IMG/VR virus record: IMGVR_UViG_3300023274_000001
Span: 62,001-126,000 of that record
DNA: 64,000 bases
From: a virus
Reading direction: 5' to 3' (one strand)
Shown here piece by piece: positions 7,980-15,163 of this stretch (its first letter is position 1; every line of letters starts with the position of its first letter). The translations under genes were made by a program, and so were the position numbers. The notes beneath the pieces are model-generated. The model had not been told where the DNA came from. It saw only the letters and a list, made by a program, of their open reading frames with translations, and did no database searches.

Positions 7980-8336
7980 ATGCAGCCGACCGACCGCGTC
8001 CTTGCGGCAGCTCTGACCTCGAATCTTCCGCACGGCGCCTTCCGGCTCTACGCGATCCTCGATGCCGCCTCCCGTGAGGCCGACGCCGTGGACGAGTACT
8101 TCCCGGTGACGCTGGAGGGCCTGATGCGGCTCCACCCGGGTATCGCCGGGCGCAACGCCGGGGCCACCACGATCATCAAGCAGATCGCCGCACTGCGCGG
8201 GGCCGGTCTCCTGGACACCCGGGCTGCCATGCACCGCAACGAACCGAAGATGCCGGTGCTCGTGAAGCTCTTCGCTCCTCACGTCAGCCCCGGAGAGAAG
8301 CCCCTTTCGGTCGCATCGGTGGCGAACTCGCAGTAA
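7980..8336 (+). CDS. Winged-helix/HTH-like protein
   Basis: 118 residues, first gene of the rightward cassette, with a GGAAAGGAGAAGCAC start leader. The body reads as a winged-helix domain: HGAFRLYAILDAASREAD, then LEGLMRLHPGIAGRNAGAT and IIKQIAALRGAGLLDT, the pattern of a replication-initiator or regulator type HTH where a recognition helix is followed by a hairpin. It probably binds DNA and may control this cassette. The C-terminal 20 residues are Ser/Pro rich. Specific role unknown. Confidence 0.65.
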   Translation: MQPTDRVLAAALTSNLPHGAFRLYAILDAASREADAVDEYFPVTLEGLMRLHPGIAGRNAGATTIIKQIAALRGAGLLDTRAAMHRNEPKMPVLVKLFAPHVSPGEKPLSVASVANSQ

Positions 8337-8441
8337 ACGGATACCTGCATATCGAACATTCCTGTTTCACAAGCAAGTTCCGTTCGAACAGTGCGCTATT
8401 CTCCATGCGGCCCGGCTCGCCGGGTGGAAGGGAGGAAGCGC

Positions 8442-8606
8442 ATGTGCACGGACGCAGAAGGTCCACCGGAAGGGATTGATCCCGGACAGTGGGCTCTCGA
8501 TCAGTACAGAGCGTGGAGGGTCGTCACCTTCGGGGACGGCCGTACCCCGCCGGTCGGCTCGATGGATGAGCTGCTGGCGCGGGTGAGGGAAGAGCCGCCC
8601 GGCTGA
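8442..8606 (+). CDS. Hypothetical protein, 54 aa
   Basis: Starts at ATG after GGAAGGGAGGAAGCGC. Small acidic protein with GIDPGQWALDQYRAWRVV and a C-terminal helix MDELLARVREE. A TATTCT hexamer at 8396 could serve as a -10 element for this and later genes. Not recognised. Confidence 0.65.
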   Translation: MCTDAEGPPEGIDPGQWALDQYRAWRVVTFGDGRTPPVGSMDELLARVREEPPG

Positions 8607-8633
8607 CGGGCGGCACCGGAGAGGAGAAGGAAC

Positions 8634-8915
8634 GTGGCGACGAAGAGGCCGACCTACACCTGGAAGTACGTGCCGTTCACGGCGGCGGCGCCGCTCCCGG
8701 AGAAGAAGTTCCGCTCGAAACCGACCTGCTACGCGGGCATCAACGGCGAACGCGAGCTGATCCGTGAGGGCTCCAGCCGGGTGATCCGCGTGACGGTCTA
8801 CGAGTGGCAGAAGGACACCGGCCGCTGGATGACCTACGAGCGTCTGGACCTGAAGGCCGACATCGACGCGGAGAAGGCCCACCAGGAGAAGCTGGCGAAG
8901 GGTGACGAGAAGTGA
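8634..8915 (+). CDS. Hypothetical protein, 93 aa
   Basis: GTG start with GGAGAGGAGAAGGAAC. Basic N-terminus (TKRPTYTWKYVPF), a beta-rich middle and a helical, charged C-terminus. Its stop overlaps the start of the next gene (GTGA). No known family recognised. Confidence 0.7.
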   Translation: MATKRPTYTWKYVPFTAAAPLPEKKFRSKPTCYAGINGERELIREGSSRVIRVTVYEWQKDTGRWMTYERLDLKADIDAEKAHQEKLAKGDEK

Positions 8916-9412
8916 AGCTCGCCGTCGCGCTGATGTCGCTCACCGAGGGGTCCAACACGGTCTACGTCTCCCGCAGGGCGAGGCGTTTCCACGAGGACCC
9001 CGAGTGCCGGGCCCGTGGAGCGGGTCACATGATCTTCGCCTGCCGGTGCGGCGACCCGTACTGCGGATGCGCGGGCGACAAGCCCCCGGCCGCCGAGGTG
9101 ATCTCGATCGACCAGGCCGCGATCCGTGACCTGGACCCCTGCGCCGTCTGCTACCCGCGCTTCCAGGAGATCGCGGTCCAGCTCGTCGCCGACGACGACT
9201 TCGGCCACCGGCCCACCGAGGAATACGGCGCGAACCGCGCCAGCGTGAGCCGGAAGATCTGCGCCCGCTGCATCGACTGGAAGTGGGTCAAGGTCCACAA
9301 CCAGGACACCGGGTCCGACGAGTTCTACCGCATGGGCCGTCGCGTTTCCTGGCCCTGCACGAGCGCCCAGATCCTGAACATCGCACCCCGCCAAGAGGAG
9401 TGGATTTCGTGA
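8912..9412 (+). CDS. Cys-rich zinc-binding-like protein, 166 aa
   Basis: GTG start overlaps the previous stop. Cys pairs are spread over the chain: CRCGDPYCGC near residue 45-55, CAVC near 78 and CARC near 117, which suggests two zinc sites. The C-terminal part includes WKWVKV and a short helix. Not recognised; overlap at both ends marks it as part of the cassette operon. Confidence 0.75.
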   Translation: MKLAVALMSLTEGSNTVYVSRRARRFHEDPECRARGAGHMIFACRCGDPYCGCAGDKPPAAEVISIDQAAIRDLDPCAVCYPRFQEIAVQLVADDDFGHRPTEEYGANRASVSRKICARCIDWKWVKVHNQDTGSDEFYRMGRRVSWPCTSAQILNIAPRQEEWIS

Positions 9413-9747
9413 GGCAGTACGCGAGGGGCTACCTGGCTTTCTGCGTGAAGGTCGGCAGCCACTTCAAGGAACTCCTGGAGGAGAAGGGCGCCCTGCGGAA
9501 GTACAACGCGGAGACCGGCGCCGACCTGGGATACCTGGAGGCGGGCAGCTACGCCAACCAGGAGCTGTTCATCACCACGTACTGCGAGAGCGCAGAGCCC
9601 CTGGAGCCGCACCCGGTCGACATGGCCGATTTCACCGAGGAGCAGATGGCGGTCTGGCGCGGCCAGATCCAGCGCTTCCTGCGACAGGCGGAGATCCCGC
9701 CGGTCAACGCGATCGGCTTCCGGATCATCGCGGATCTGAGCAACTGA
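9409..9747 (+). CDS. Hypothetical protein, 112 aa
   Basis: GTG start overlaps the upstream stop and follows AAGAGGAGTGG. Helical N-terminus with VKVGSHFKELLEEKGALRKY, a Tyr-rich middle and a final helix ending in IADLSN. No domain recognised. Confidence 0.72.
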   Translation: MRQYARGYLAFCVKVGSHFKELLEEKGALRKYNAETGADLGYLEAGSYANQELFITTYCESAEPLEPHPVDMADFTEEQMAVWRGQIQRFLRQAEIPPVNAIGFRIIADLSN

Positions 9748-10157
9748 TGGCCGTGCTCGACATGGCGGACGTCGAAGCGGCCCGGAGTGACATCCGGGCC
9801 GCACGCAAGATCCTGATGCGGCTGTACACCGTCTCCGGCAACAACTCGGGGATGGACTGGCAGCTCGCGGTCGAGAAGGCCGAGGATGACCGGCGCGTGG
9901 TCGGGGTGATGAACGAGCGCGGCGACATGGTCATGGGTGACTGCATGTCGGACCCGAACAACGAGGTGACCGTGGCCGACGCGCAGCTCATCGCGCTCAT
10001 GGACCCCCGGTTCGCTCGCATGGTGATCGATCTGTTCAATTCGGCGCTGGAGGAAATCGACCGGTACGGCGCCTTCGAACATCTCGTGATCCACGCCAGA
10101 AGGATGGCGCAGAAGATCGTGAAACAGTGGGAAGGAGGGGTGAGCAATGAGCAGTGA
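9747..10157 (+). CDS. Hypothetical helical protein, 136 aa
   Basis: ATG overlaps the previous stop (TGATG). Largely alpha-helical and charged (DVEAARSDIRAARKILMRLY at the start, RRMAQKIVKQWEGG at the end). Overlaps the next gene by 11 bases. No family recognised. Confidence 0.72.
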   Translation: MAVLDMADVEAARSDIRAARKILMRLYTVSGNNSGMDWQLAVEKAEDDRRVVGVMNERGDMVMGDCMSDPNNEVTVADAQLIALMDPRFARMVIDLFNSALEEIDRYGAFEHLVIHARRMAQKIVKQWEGGVSNEQ

Positions 10158-10413
10158 ACCGCTGAAGGTGGGCGACGTGATCCACGGATTCGCCCAGGGC
10201 GGCTTCGGCCGTGACCACTACGACTGCGTGAAGATCGAAGCAGCCGGTACGGACTGGATCGTCGCCCGGGATGCCGACGGCGACGTGGCATTCGCCAGCG
10301 GGGAGCGCAGCCTGAAGCACCTCATCATGGTCCGCGACACGGATCGGTGCCCCGAGGACGAGTGCCCGGTGGAGAAGAAGGCGACCGGCCTGACGGTTCC
10401 GGGCGGATGGTGA
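10147..10413 (+). CDS. Hypothetical protein, 88 aa
   Basis: ATG at the end of the preceding gene, with GGAAGGAGGGGTGAGCA just before it. Begins with LKVGDVIHGFAQGGFGRDHYD, a beta-barrel-like opening, and has one CPEDECP pair. Not recognised. Confidence 0.7.
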   Translation: MSSEPLKVGDVIHGFAQGGFGRDHYDCVKIEAAGTDWIVARDADGDVAFASGERSLKHLIMVRDTDRCPEDECPVEKKATGLTVPGGW

Positions 10414-10414
10414 C

Positions 10415-10726
10415 GTGAAGATCCACGAAGTGCTGGACGGGGACGGGAAGGAGAACCCGGCGGTCTGCTGCGGCACGCTTCCGCTTCTCCTTCCCTCCGG
10501 GGATCTGGTCACCGAGCATCCGGAGATCGTCACCTGTGACAACAGGGCGCCGCGCTGCCCCGGCTGCAAGGGTGAGGCGGGCTACATCGGCATGCGTACC
10601 GAGCCGCCCGCGTTCGCCACGGACGACGCGGCGGTCATCATGAAGGTCGATCCCTGCGCGCACGAATTCCGGGTCAGGGTCGGCATCCAGGATTCCAAGA
10701 TCCGACTGGAGAAGAGGGGCACGTGA
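10415..10726 (+). CDS. Cys-rich hypothetical protein, 103 aa
   Basis: GTG start two bases after the previous stop. Contains AVCCG at about residue 17 and CDNRAPRCPGCKGE at about 41-54, the latter a likely zinc knuckle. Overlaps the next gene (GTGA). Function unknown. Confidence 0.7.
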   Translation: MKIHEVLDGDGKENPAVCCGTLPLLLPSGDLVTEHPEIVTCDNRAPRCPGCKGEAGYIGMRTEPPAFATDDAAVIMKVDPCAHEFRVRVGIQDSKIRLEKRGT

Positions 10727-11319
10727 GCGAGGCGACGGAAGGTCTGGGCGGCGTTCTGCTGGAACTGCTGAAGCAGGTCAGCCCCAAGACTGCGAAGAAG
10801 ATCCCCGAGCAGGACGCCCAGCAGGTGGTTGAGGCTCTGCTGGAGGACGCGGTCGCCCAGCGCTGGATCACGGAGCAGATGGCGCAGGTCGGCATCCGGG
10901 CCGCCGAGTACCGCAATGGCACCGCGACGATGGACCTGGAGCCCGCCCGCGAGATGGTTGCGATGTGGGTCGGGGCATGCCGTGGCCTGATCGGCACTGG
11001 GCCGAACTACTCCGAGACGGTTCTCACTGATCGCGTGGACCATCTGGCCAACCGTGGCGACAAGGTGGAGATGGGCGTGAAGGTCGCCGAGTCCACCGAC
11101 AAGTACATCATCACGGTGCAGCGCGACGCGTTCGGCACGATGACGCCCCACGAGGCGCGCATGAAGGCCGAAAGGCGGGCCGAGGAGCTGTCGAGCGAGG
11201 TGTGGGGCTGGATCATCGCAGTGAACGACGGCGCCGGGTACGACGCCGACGACCTGATCCAGATCATGGAACGGCTCGGCTTCCCGCCTCCGCCGGATCC
11301 GGACGAGGAAAAGGACTGA
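10723..11319 (+). CDS. Hypothetical helical protein, 198 aa
   Basis: GTG start overlaps the upstream stop; AAGAGGGGCAC precedes it. Mostly helical: LLELLKQVSPKTAKKIPEQD, then a conserved-looking DKYIITVQRDAFGTMTPHEA segment and a C-terminal helix with a proline-rich acidic tail. No catalytic motif seen. Confidence 0.75.
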   Translation: MSEATEGLGGVLLELLKQVSPKTAKKIPEQDAQQVVEALLEDAVAQRWITEQMAQVGIRAAEYRNGTATMDLEPAREMVAMWVGACRGLIGTGPNYSETVLTDRVDHLANRGDKVEMGVKVAESTDKYIITVQRDAFGTMTPHEARMKAERRAEELSSEVWGWIIAVNDGAGYDADDLIQIMERLGFPPPPDPDEEKD

Positions 11320-11498
11320 TGGGCGTTCTGGCCCGGCTGATCCTGGGCTGGCGGCACCACAAGACGATCGTCCTGTTCGGCCTGAACTGGCGGTATTGCA
11401 GTCATCGGTCTCACCGATGGAGCATGCCATGTTGGAAGTGGATGGCTGTAGACGGTTTCTGCGCCAAACACACGCTCCGCTGCTGGGGCGATCACTGA
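11319..11498 (+). CDS. Hypothetical basic protein, 59 aa
   Basis: ATG overlaps the previous stop (TGATG). Short, rich in His, Trp, Arg and Cys (GLNWRYCSHRSHRW). No domain recognised; retained because of start overlap, correct strand and tight packing with neighbours. Confidence 0.55.
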   Translation: MGVLARLILGWRHHKTIVLFGLNWRYCSHRSHRWSMPCWKWMAVDGFCAKHTLRCWGDH

Positions 11499-11518
11499 AA
11501 ACGGAAAGAGAGAAGAAC

Positions 11519-12214
11519 GTGAATGTTCTGCTGAAAGGTGTCGTGGGCTCCACGGCCTACGGCTTGAACCACGAAAATTCCGATGTGGACTACATGGGGG
11601 TTTTCGCGGCGCCGACGAGTGAAGTTCTCGGGCTGGACGATGTGAAGGAATCGGTGGTGACCAAGGACCCCGATACCACCTTCCACGAGGCGAAGAAGTT
11701 CGTCACCCTCTGCCTCAACGGGAACCCCTCGGTCTCCGAGCTGCTGTGGCTGGACCGGTATGAGCAGATGAGCGACCTGGGGGCGATGCTGGTGAACCTG
11801 CGTCACTCCTTCCTCTCGAAGGCCCGGGTGCGCGACGCCTATCTGGGATACGCGACCAGCCAGTTCACCCGGCTGAAGGACCGGGGCGACGGATCCTTCT
11901 CGGCCGACACGCGCAAGCGCACGGAAAAGCACGCCCGCCACCTGGTTCGGCTCGTCGAACAGGGCTTCCACCTGTACATCACGGGCGAGCTGGTCGTCGA
12001 CCTGCGCAGCAACGCGAGCGAGATCAGCCCTGAGCGCGTCTTCGAACTGGGGCAGGCCATTGCCCAGGATCCCGCCCGGGGAGAGAAGTACATGCGGCTG
12101 GCCGGGGCCCGGTTCGACCAGGCGAAAAGCCCGCTGCCAGAAAAGCCCAGCCGCAAGGTCGTCGAGAGCTGGCTGATCAAGGTCAGGCGTTCCGACTGGG
12201 GGATGAACGGATGA
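11519..12214 (+). CDS. DNA polymerase beta-family nucleotidyltransferase
   Basis: 231 residues from a GTG with GGAAAGAGAGAAGAAC. The N-terminus has the signature GSTAYGLNHENSDVDYMGVF: GS at 10-11 and the metal-binding D22 and D24 of the DNA polymerase beta-like nucleotidyltransferase fold (YcgL/PF10127-like, annotated elsewhere as an RNA-repair-associated nucleotidyltransferase). It should transfer a nucleotide to an unknown acceptor, possibly tRNA or protein. The C-terminal half is helical. The stop overlaps the next gene. Confidence 0.82.
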   Translation: MNVLLKGVVGSTAYGLNHENSDVDYMGVFAAPTSEVLGLDDVKESVVTKDPDTTFHEAKKFVTLCLNGNPSVSELLWLDRYEQMSDLGAMLVNLRHSFLSKARVRDAYLGYATSQFTRLKDRGDGSFSADTRKRTEKHARHLVRLVEQGFHLYITGELVVDLRSNASEISPERVFELGQAIAQDPARGEKYMRLAGARFDQAKSPLPEKPSRKVVESWLIKVRRSDWGMNG

Positions 12215-12555
12215 TCATCCCTTCACGCACCCGCTGGGAGTTCCGGCTTTCCGACGACGGCTACCGGATGGCCTTCTGGGATCCGGGCAACGAGCCGTGG
12301 TTCATGCCCGTGGCCAACATGCAGGGCAGGTTCTACGGCCCGGTCGAGCTGGACACCATGAAGGACCACAACGGCCGGAAGATCGACTGGGTTCGCTTCC
12401 TGCCCACGGACCGGGCGGCTCGCGAGGTTCTTCAGGTGGTGGCCGAATGGGCGGAAGGCGAGCCCGCAGACAGTGAGGCTGTCGGCCGTCTGGCTTTCCA
12501 GCTCGGCCGCAAGGGCTACCGGATCCCGGAGCCCGGAGAGGAGGACGATGAGTGA
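12211..12555 (+). CDS. Hypothetical protein, 114 aa
   Basis: ATG overlaps the nucleotidyltransferase stop (ATGA), so the two are translationally coupled and may work together. Trp/Tyr-rich beta segment at the start (TRWEFRLSDDGYRMAFWDPG) and a helical C-terminal half. No family recognised. Confidence 0.72.
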   Translation: MIIPSRTRWEFRLSDDGYRMAFWDPGNEPWFMPVANMQGRFYGPVELDTMKDHNGRKIDWVRFLPTDRAAREVLQVVAEWAEGEPADSEAVGRLAFQLGRKGYRIPEPGEEDDE

Positions 12556-12799
12556 CGAACGCGTTCGCGCCCTGGAGATCGGTCTGCGTCAGCTCCGCGC
12601 GGCCAGCGCCTTGCTGATCGACGAGTACGAGCGGATGCAGCGCACCGGTCAGTTCGAGAATCCGCAGCTCGCCGCTGCGGCGCTGCACGAGGTGGATCGG
12701 ATGGTCACCTTTCTCGCAGTGGCCGGTCTGGACAAGGTCAGGTACGACGGCAGCCACGTGAACGAGCTGCTGCGCCGTGGCAAGGAGGAAGAATCGTGA
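12548..12799 (+). CDS. Hypothetical helical protein, 83 aa
   Basis: Starts inside the end of the previous gene with GGAGAGGAGGACG. Predicted all-helical, with ALEIGLRQLRAASALLIDEY and a C-terminal RRGKEEES tail. No domain recognised. Confidence 0.7.
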   Translation: MSDERVRALEIGLRQLRAASALLIDEYERMQRTGQFENPQLAAAALHEVDRMVTFLAVAGLDKVRYDGSHVNELLRRGKEEES

Positions 12800-13170
12800 G
12801 CGAGGACAAGACGGCCGCCGACGAGGACACGATCAGCGTGCCCCTCCCGGAGGCCGAGCAGGAGACCGAACCCGAGCAGGTGAGTGACGCCGAGCGCCTG
12901 GAGAAGCTGGCGGTCGATCTCGGTGACGTGCGTTCCGCGATGGAGTCGGTGGGCCGGGCCCTGGCAGTTCTGTCGACCGAGTTCGAGCGGCTGAGCACGC
13001 TCGTGATCGGCGAGGAGGACACCATCATCCACGCCTGCCCGCCCAGCGGTTCCGGGCTGATGCCCTGCTGCGGCCGGAGCCCGATCGACGTACCGCTCAC
13101 GGAGCGCATCTCCATGGACGGTACGGCCGTTACGTGTGCCGGGGTCCAGAAGGCTCTCCCGCCAAGCTGA
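12796..13170 (+). CDS. Hypothetical acidic coiled-coil protein, 124 aa
   Basis: GTG overlaps the upstream stop; AAGGAGGAAGAATC is the ribosome site. Very acidic N-terminus, then a coiled coil (LEKLAVDLGDVRSAMESVGR), then two Cys pairs near the end (ACPPSG...PCCG). Function unknown. Confidence 0.7.
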   Translation: MSEDKTAADEDTISVPLPEAEQETEPEQVSDAERLEKLAVDLGDVRSAMESVGRALAVLSTEFERLSTLVIGEEDTIIHACPPSGSGLMPCCGRSPIDVPLTERISMDGTAVTCAGVQKALPPS

Positions 13171-13184
13171 AGGAGGTGAGCTGC

Positions 13185-13592
13185 ATGGCCAGTCACCAGA
13201 CGAACGCGCTCAGGGATTTCTCCGCGTCGCTCGGCTGTGTCGCGGTAAGCGTCCTGTTCGTGGTGGCTGGCCTGTGGCCGCTCTCCCTCATCTCCTTGTA
13301 TGTCGCGACACTCCTTCTGTGGAGCGGATGGCGACAGAAGGCGAAGGCGGAACGCCGCGAGGCGGAGATCGAATGGTGGGCCCGAGCGAAGAAGGGGATC
13401 GAGCAAGATCCACTGAATCCCTGCTGCCTCCAGTTCGACGACACCGGCCATTTGCACGACGAGACGGTTTGCACTCGGTACCGATATCGGCGACCCAGGC
13501 AGATCACGCGCGAAGAGCGCATTGAGATCGATCGGGAGTGGCAGCAGATCATTTCACGTCTGCACGATCCCGAATACGGAGAAGAGGCGTGA
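13185..13592 (+). CDS. Membrane protein, 135 aa
   Basis: ATG with a perfect AAGGAGGTGAGCTGC leader. Residues about 15-50 form two hydrophobic segments (LGCVAVSVLFVVAGL and LSLISLYVATLLLW), followed by a charged cytoplasmic tail with a CC pair and a basic RYRYRRPRQ stretch. Likely an inner membrane protein made early. Its role is unknown. Confidence 0.75.
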   Translation: MASHQTNALRDFSASLGCVAVSVLFVVAGLWPLSLISLYVATLLLWSGWRQKAKAERREAEIEWWARAKKGIEQDPLNPCCLQFDDTGHLHDETVCTRYRYRRPRQITREERIEIDREWQQIISRLHDPEYGEEA

Positions 13593-14224
13593 TGCTGGAA
13601 GACCTGAACACGGTGCATGACCTGACGGGGCGGATCGAGAGACTGCGCGCCGGAGAGGACCGCAGCGAACCCGCCGAGGGGGTCCGGCTCAGCCCCGGCC
13701 AGTGGTGGCACCGCCTCCTGGAGCTGGAGCCGCAGGATCGCCTGACCCGCCTGGAAGAGCTGCTGAAGTGCGTCGACAAGGGCCTCGCCTGCGAAGCCCA
13801 CATGCACGAGGAGAACCTGGAAGACCTCCGGCAGCACGCCGTTCTGGTGTCGCACCGGAGCCAGCAGTGGCAGACGGCCCGGCGGCTGCTCAGCATCTAC
13901 GTCCAGACGCTTCGTAAGGACGCGGAAGGGGAAACCACCAGGGGCCACGTGGCCGACAAGCTGGAGCTGTTCCTGACGTCGGGCGAGGAGAAGGTGGACA
14001 GCCGGTGCCGCCGGGTTCTCTGCGGTCACACCTGGGCGGAGGCAGGCCGGACCTTCGAATGCGCTGAGCCGGTCGGACCCGACGGCGGTCACTTCGGCGA
14101 GCACTACGCGTACGTGCGTGAGGGATCGGCGGCCGACGAAGAGCTGCGGATGCAGTACCTGGAGGAGGAGAACCGTGAGCTTCGTGCCCGTCTGGGTCTC
14201 CCGCCGAACCCCGCCAGGACATGA
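13592..14224 (+). CDS. Hypothetical protein, 210 aa
   Basis: ATG overlaps the previous stop. Helical N-terminal half (DLTGRIERLRAGEDRSEP, RLTRLEELLKCVDKGLACEA) and a C-terminal leucine-rich helix (LRMQYLEEENRELRARLG) that may dimerise. The middle HTWAEAGRTFECAEP could hold a metal site. Not recognised. Confidence 0.72.
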   Translation: MLEDLNTVHDLTGRIERLRAGEDRSEPAEGVRLSPGQWWHRLLELEPQDRLTRLEELLKCVDKGLACEAHMHEENLEDLRQHAVLVSHRSQQWQTARRLLSIYVQTLRKDAEGETTRGHVADKLELFLTSGEEKVDSRCRRVLCGHTWAEAGRTFECAEPVGPDGGHFGEHYAYVREGSAADEELRMQYLEEENRELRARLGLPPNPART

Positions 14225-14348
14225 ACCCGCGCTGGACCGCCTGACCGAGCTGTGGTGGGCGGTGTTCCGCTGGCCGGAGAGCGAGAGGGAAGCGGCCCGG
14301 CGTGACGTCAACCAGCAGCAGCGCGAGAGGGAAGCGCGCGATGGGTGA
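14175..14348 (+). CDS. Hypothetical protein, 57 aa
   Basis: GTG start preceded by GGAGGAGGAGAACC, nested in the last 50 bases of the previous gene in another frame. Contains LTELWWAVFRWPESEREAAR and a Gln/Arg-rich end. Overlap with the next start at 14341 supports it as real. Confidence 0.55.
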   Translation: MSFVPVWVSRRTPPGHEPALDRLTELWWAVFRWPESEREAARRDVNQQQREREARDG

Positions 14349-14466
14349 ACACGCCGCACCCCGGACGTACGGAGTGCGCTCCGCATGGATGAAGCTGATG
14401 CGCTGCCTGCGGTGGCGTACGGCGAAAGAGCTTTCAGAGAGGTGGGGCGGCTGGCGCCGCCCCTGA
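14341..14466 (+). CDS. Hypothetical basic protein, 41 aa
   Basis: ATG overlaps the end of the preceding gene and the stop lies just before the next leader. Tryptophan- and arginine-rich (LMRCLRWRTAKELSERWGGW). Too short for family recognition. Confidence 0.5.
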   Translation: MGEHAAPRTYGVRSAWMKLMRCLRWRTAKELSERWGGWRRP

Positions 14467-14477
14467 GAAGGGAAGAC

Positions 14478-14687
14478 GTGGAGAGCTTTACGGCGCAAGG
14501 GCGCTGGAACGAGCAGGGCAAGAAGTGGGTCGTCTCGGTGGACAACCCGCCGCACTTCGGGGCGGCAACCGCAGAAGGGCACAGCAGGACCGAGGCGAAG
14601 GACGGAATCACCGACCTGCTCGCCATGCTGCTGGGTCACCGCAACTTCAACGTGCAGGTGTCGTTCGAGGAGGAGCTTCGTGGCTGA
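14478..14687 (+). CDS. HicB-like small protein, 69 aa
   Basis: GTG start with GAAGGGAAGAC. The fold pattern beta (GRWNEQGKKWVVSVDNPP), then a T/S-rich turn and helix (HSRTEAKDGITDLLAMLLG), then beta (NVQVSFEEEL) matches the HicB/DUF1902 antitoxin-like partial RNase H fold. No adjacent HicA-type toxin is visible, so it may be a stand-alone RNA- or protein-binding domain. Overlaps the next gene. Confidence 0.55.
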   Translation: MESFTAQGRWNEQGKKWVVSVDNPPHFGAATAEGHSRTEAKDGITDLLAMLLGHRNFNVQVSFEEELRG

Positions 14688-15108
14688 CGTCAGAGATCCC
14701 GAGAGGGATCAGCCCGCACCCAAGCCGGGCAAGCTGCCGGTCCAGGAGATCATGATCCTGGCGATCCAGGAGCGCCGCGCCTACGGCAAGAGGAAGTACG
14801 GCCGGATCCTGGAGACCGACAATGGCCGCGACGCCCTGAAGGACGCCTGGGAAGAAGCTCTCGACCTGTTCACGTACCTCACCCAGGCCCGCCTGGAGCG
14901 CGGGGATCACATCGAGGGCATGGAGAATCTGGCCGGATCACCTGAGCTGGAGTTCGATCCCGACCAGGGTCTGGCCGATCAGCGCGTCGCTTCCGAGGCG
15001 AGGGCCCTGATCCCGGAGAGCTGCGCCCTGTGCAGGCATGAGCCCCACGTTCCGGGCCGCTGCCGGTTCCGGCCGCCTGGCCGACTGGCGTGCACCTGCG
15101 GACTGTGA
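14680..15108 (+). CDS. MazG-like nucleotide pyrophosphohydrolase-like protein
   Basis: 142 residues, last gene of the cassette, GTG start overlapping the previous stop. Residues 30-75 contain RRAYGKRKYG, then NGRDALKDAWEEALDLFTYL, the E-x-x-x-D pattern of all-alpha NTP pyrophosphohydrolases (MazG-like). The C-terminal 30 residues have CALCRHEPH and a CTCGL end, possibly a zinc site. It may remove unusual or alarmone nucleotides during infection. A bidirectional terminator follows. Confidence 0.65.
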   Translation: MADVRDPERDQPAPKPGKLPVQEIMILAIQERRAYGKRKYGRILETDNGRDALKDAWEEALDLFTYLTQARLERGDHIEGMENLAGSPELEFDPDQGLADQRVASEARALIPESCALCRHEPHVPGRCRFRPPGRLACTCGL

Positions 15109-15113
15109 GCATG

Positions 15114-15152
15114 CCGAAGGCCCGACCTGTAGGAACAAGGCCGGGCCTTCGG
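15114..15152. terminator. Bidirectional terminator between convergent operons
   Basis: CCGAAGGCCCG (15114-15124) pairs perfectly over 11 bp with CGGGCCTTCGG (15142-15152). It lies between the stop of the rightward cassette (15108) and the stop of the leftward Ig-like gene (15164), so it can end transcription from both sides. Confidence 0.85.
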
Positions 15153-15163
15153 TGTCTTCCGGG

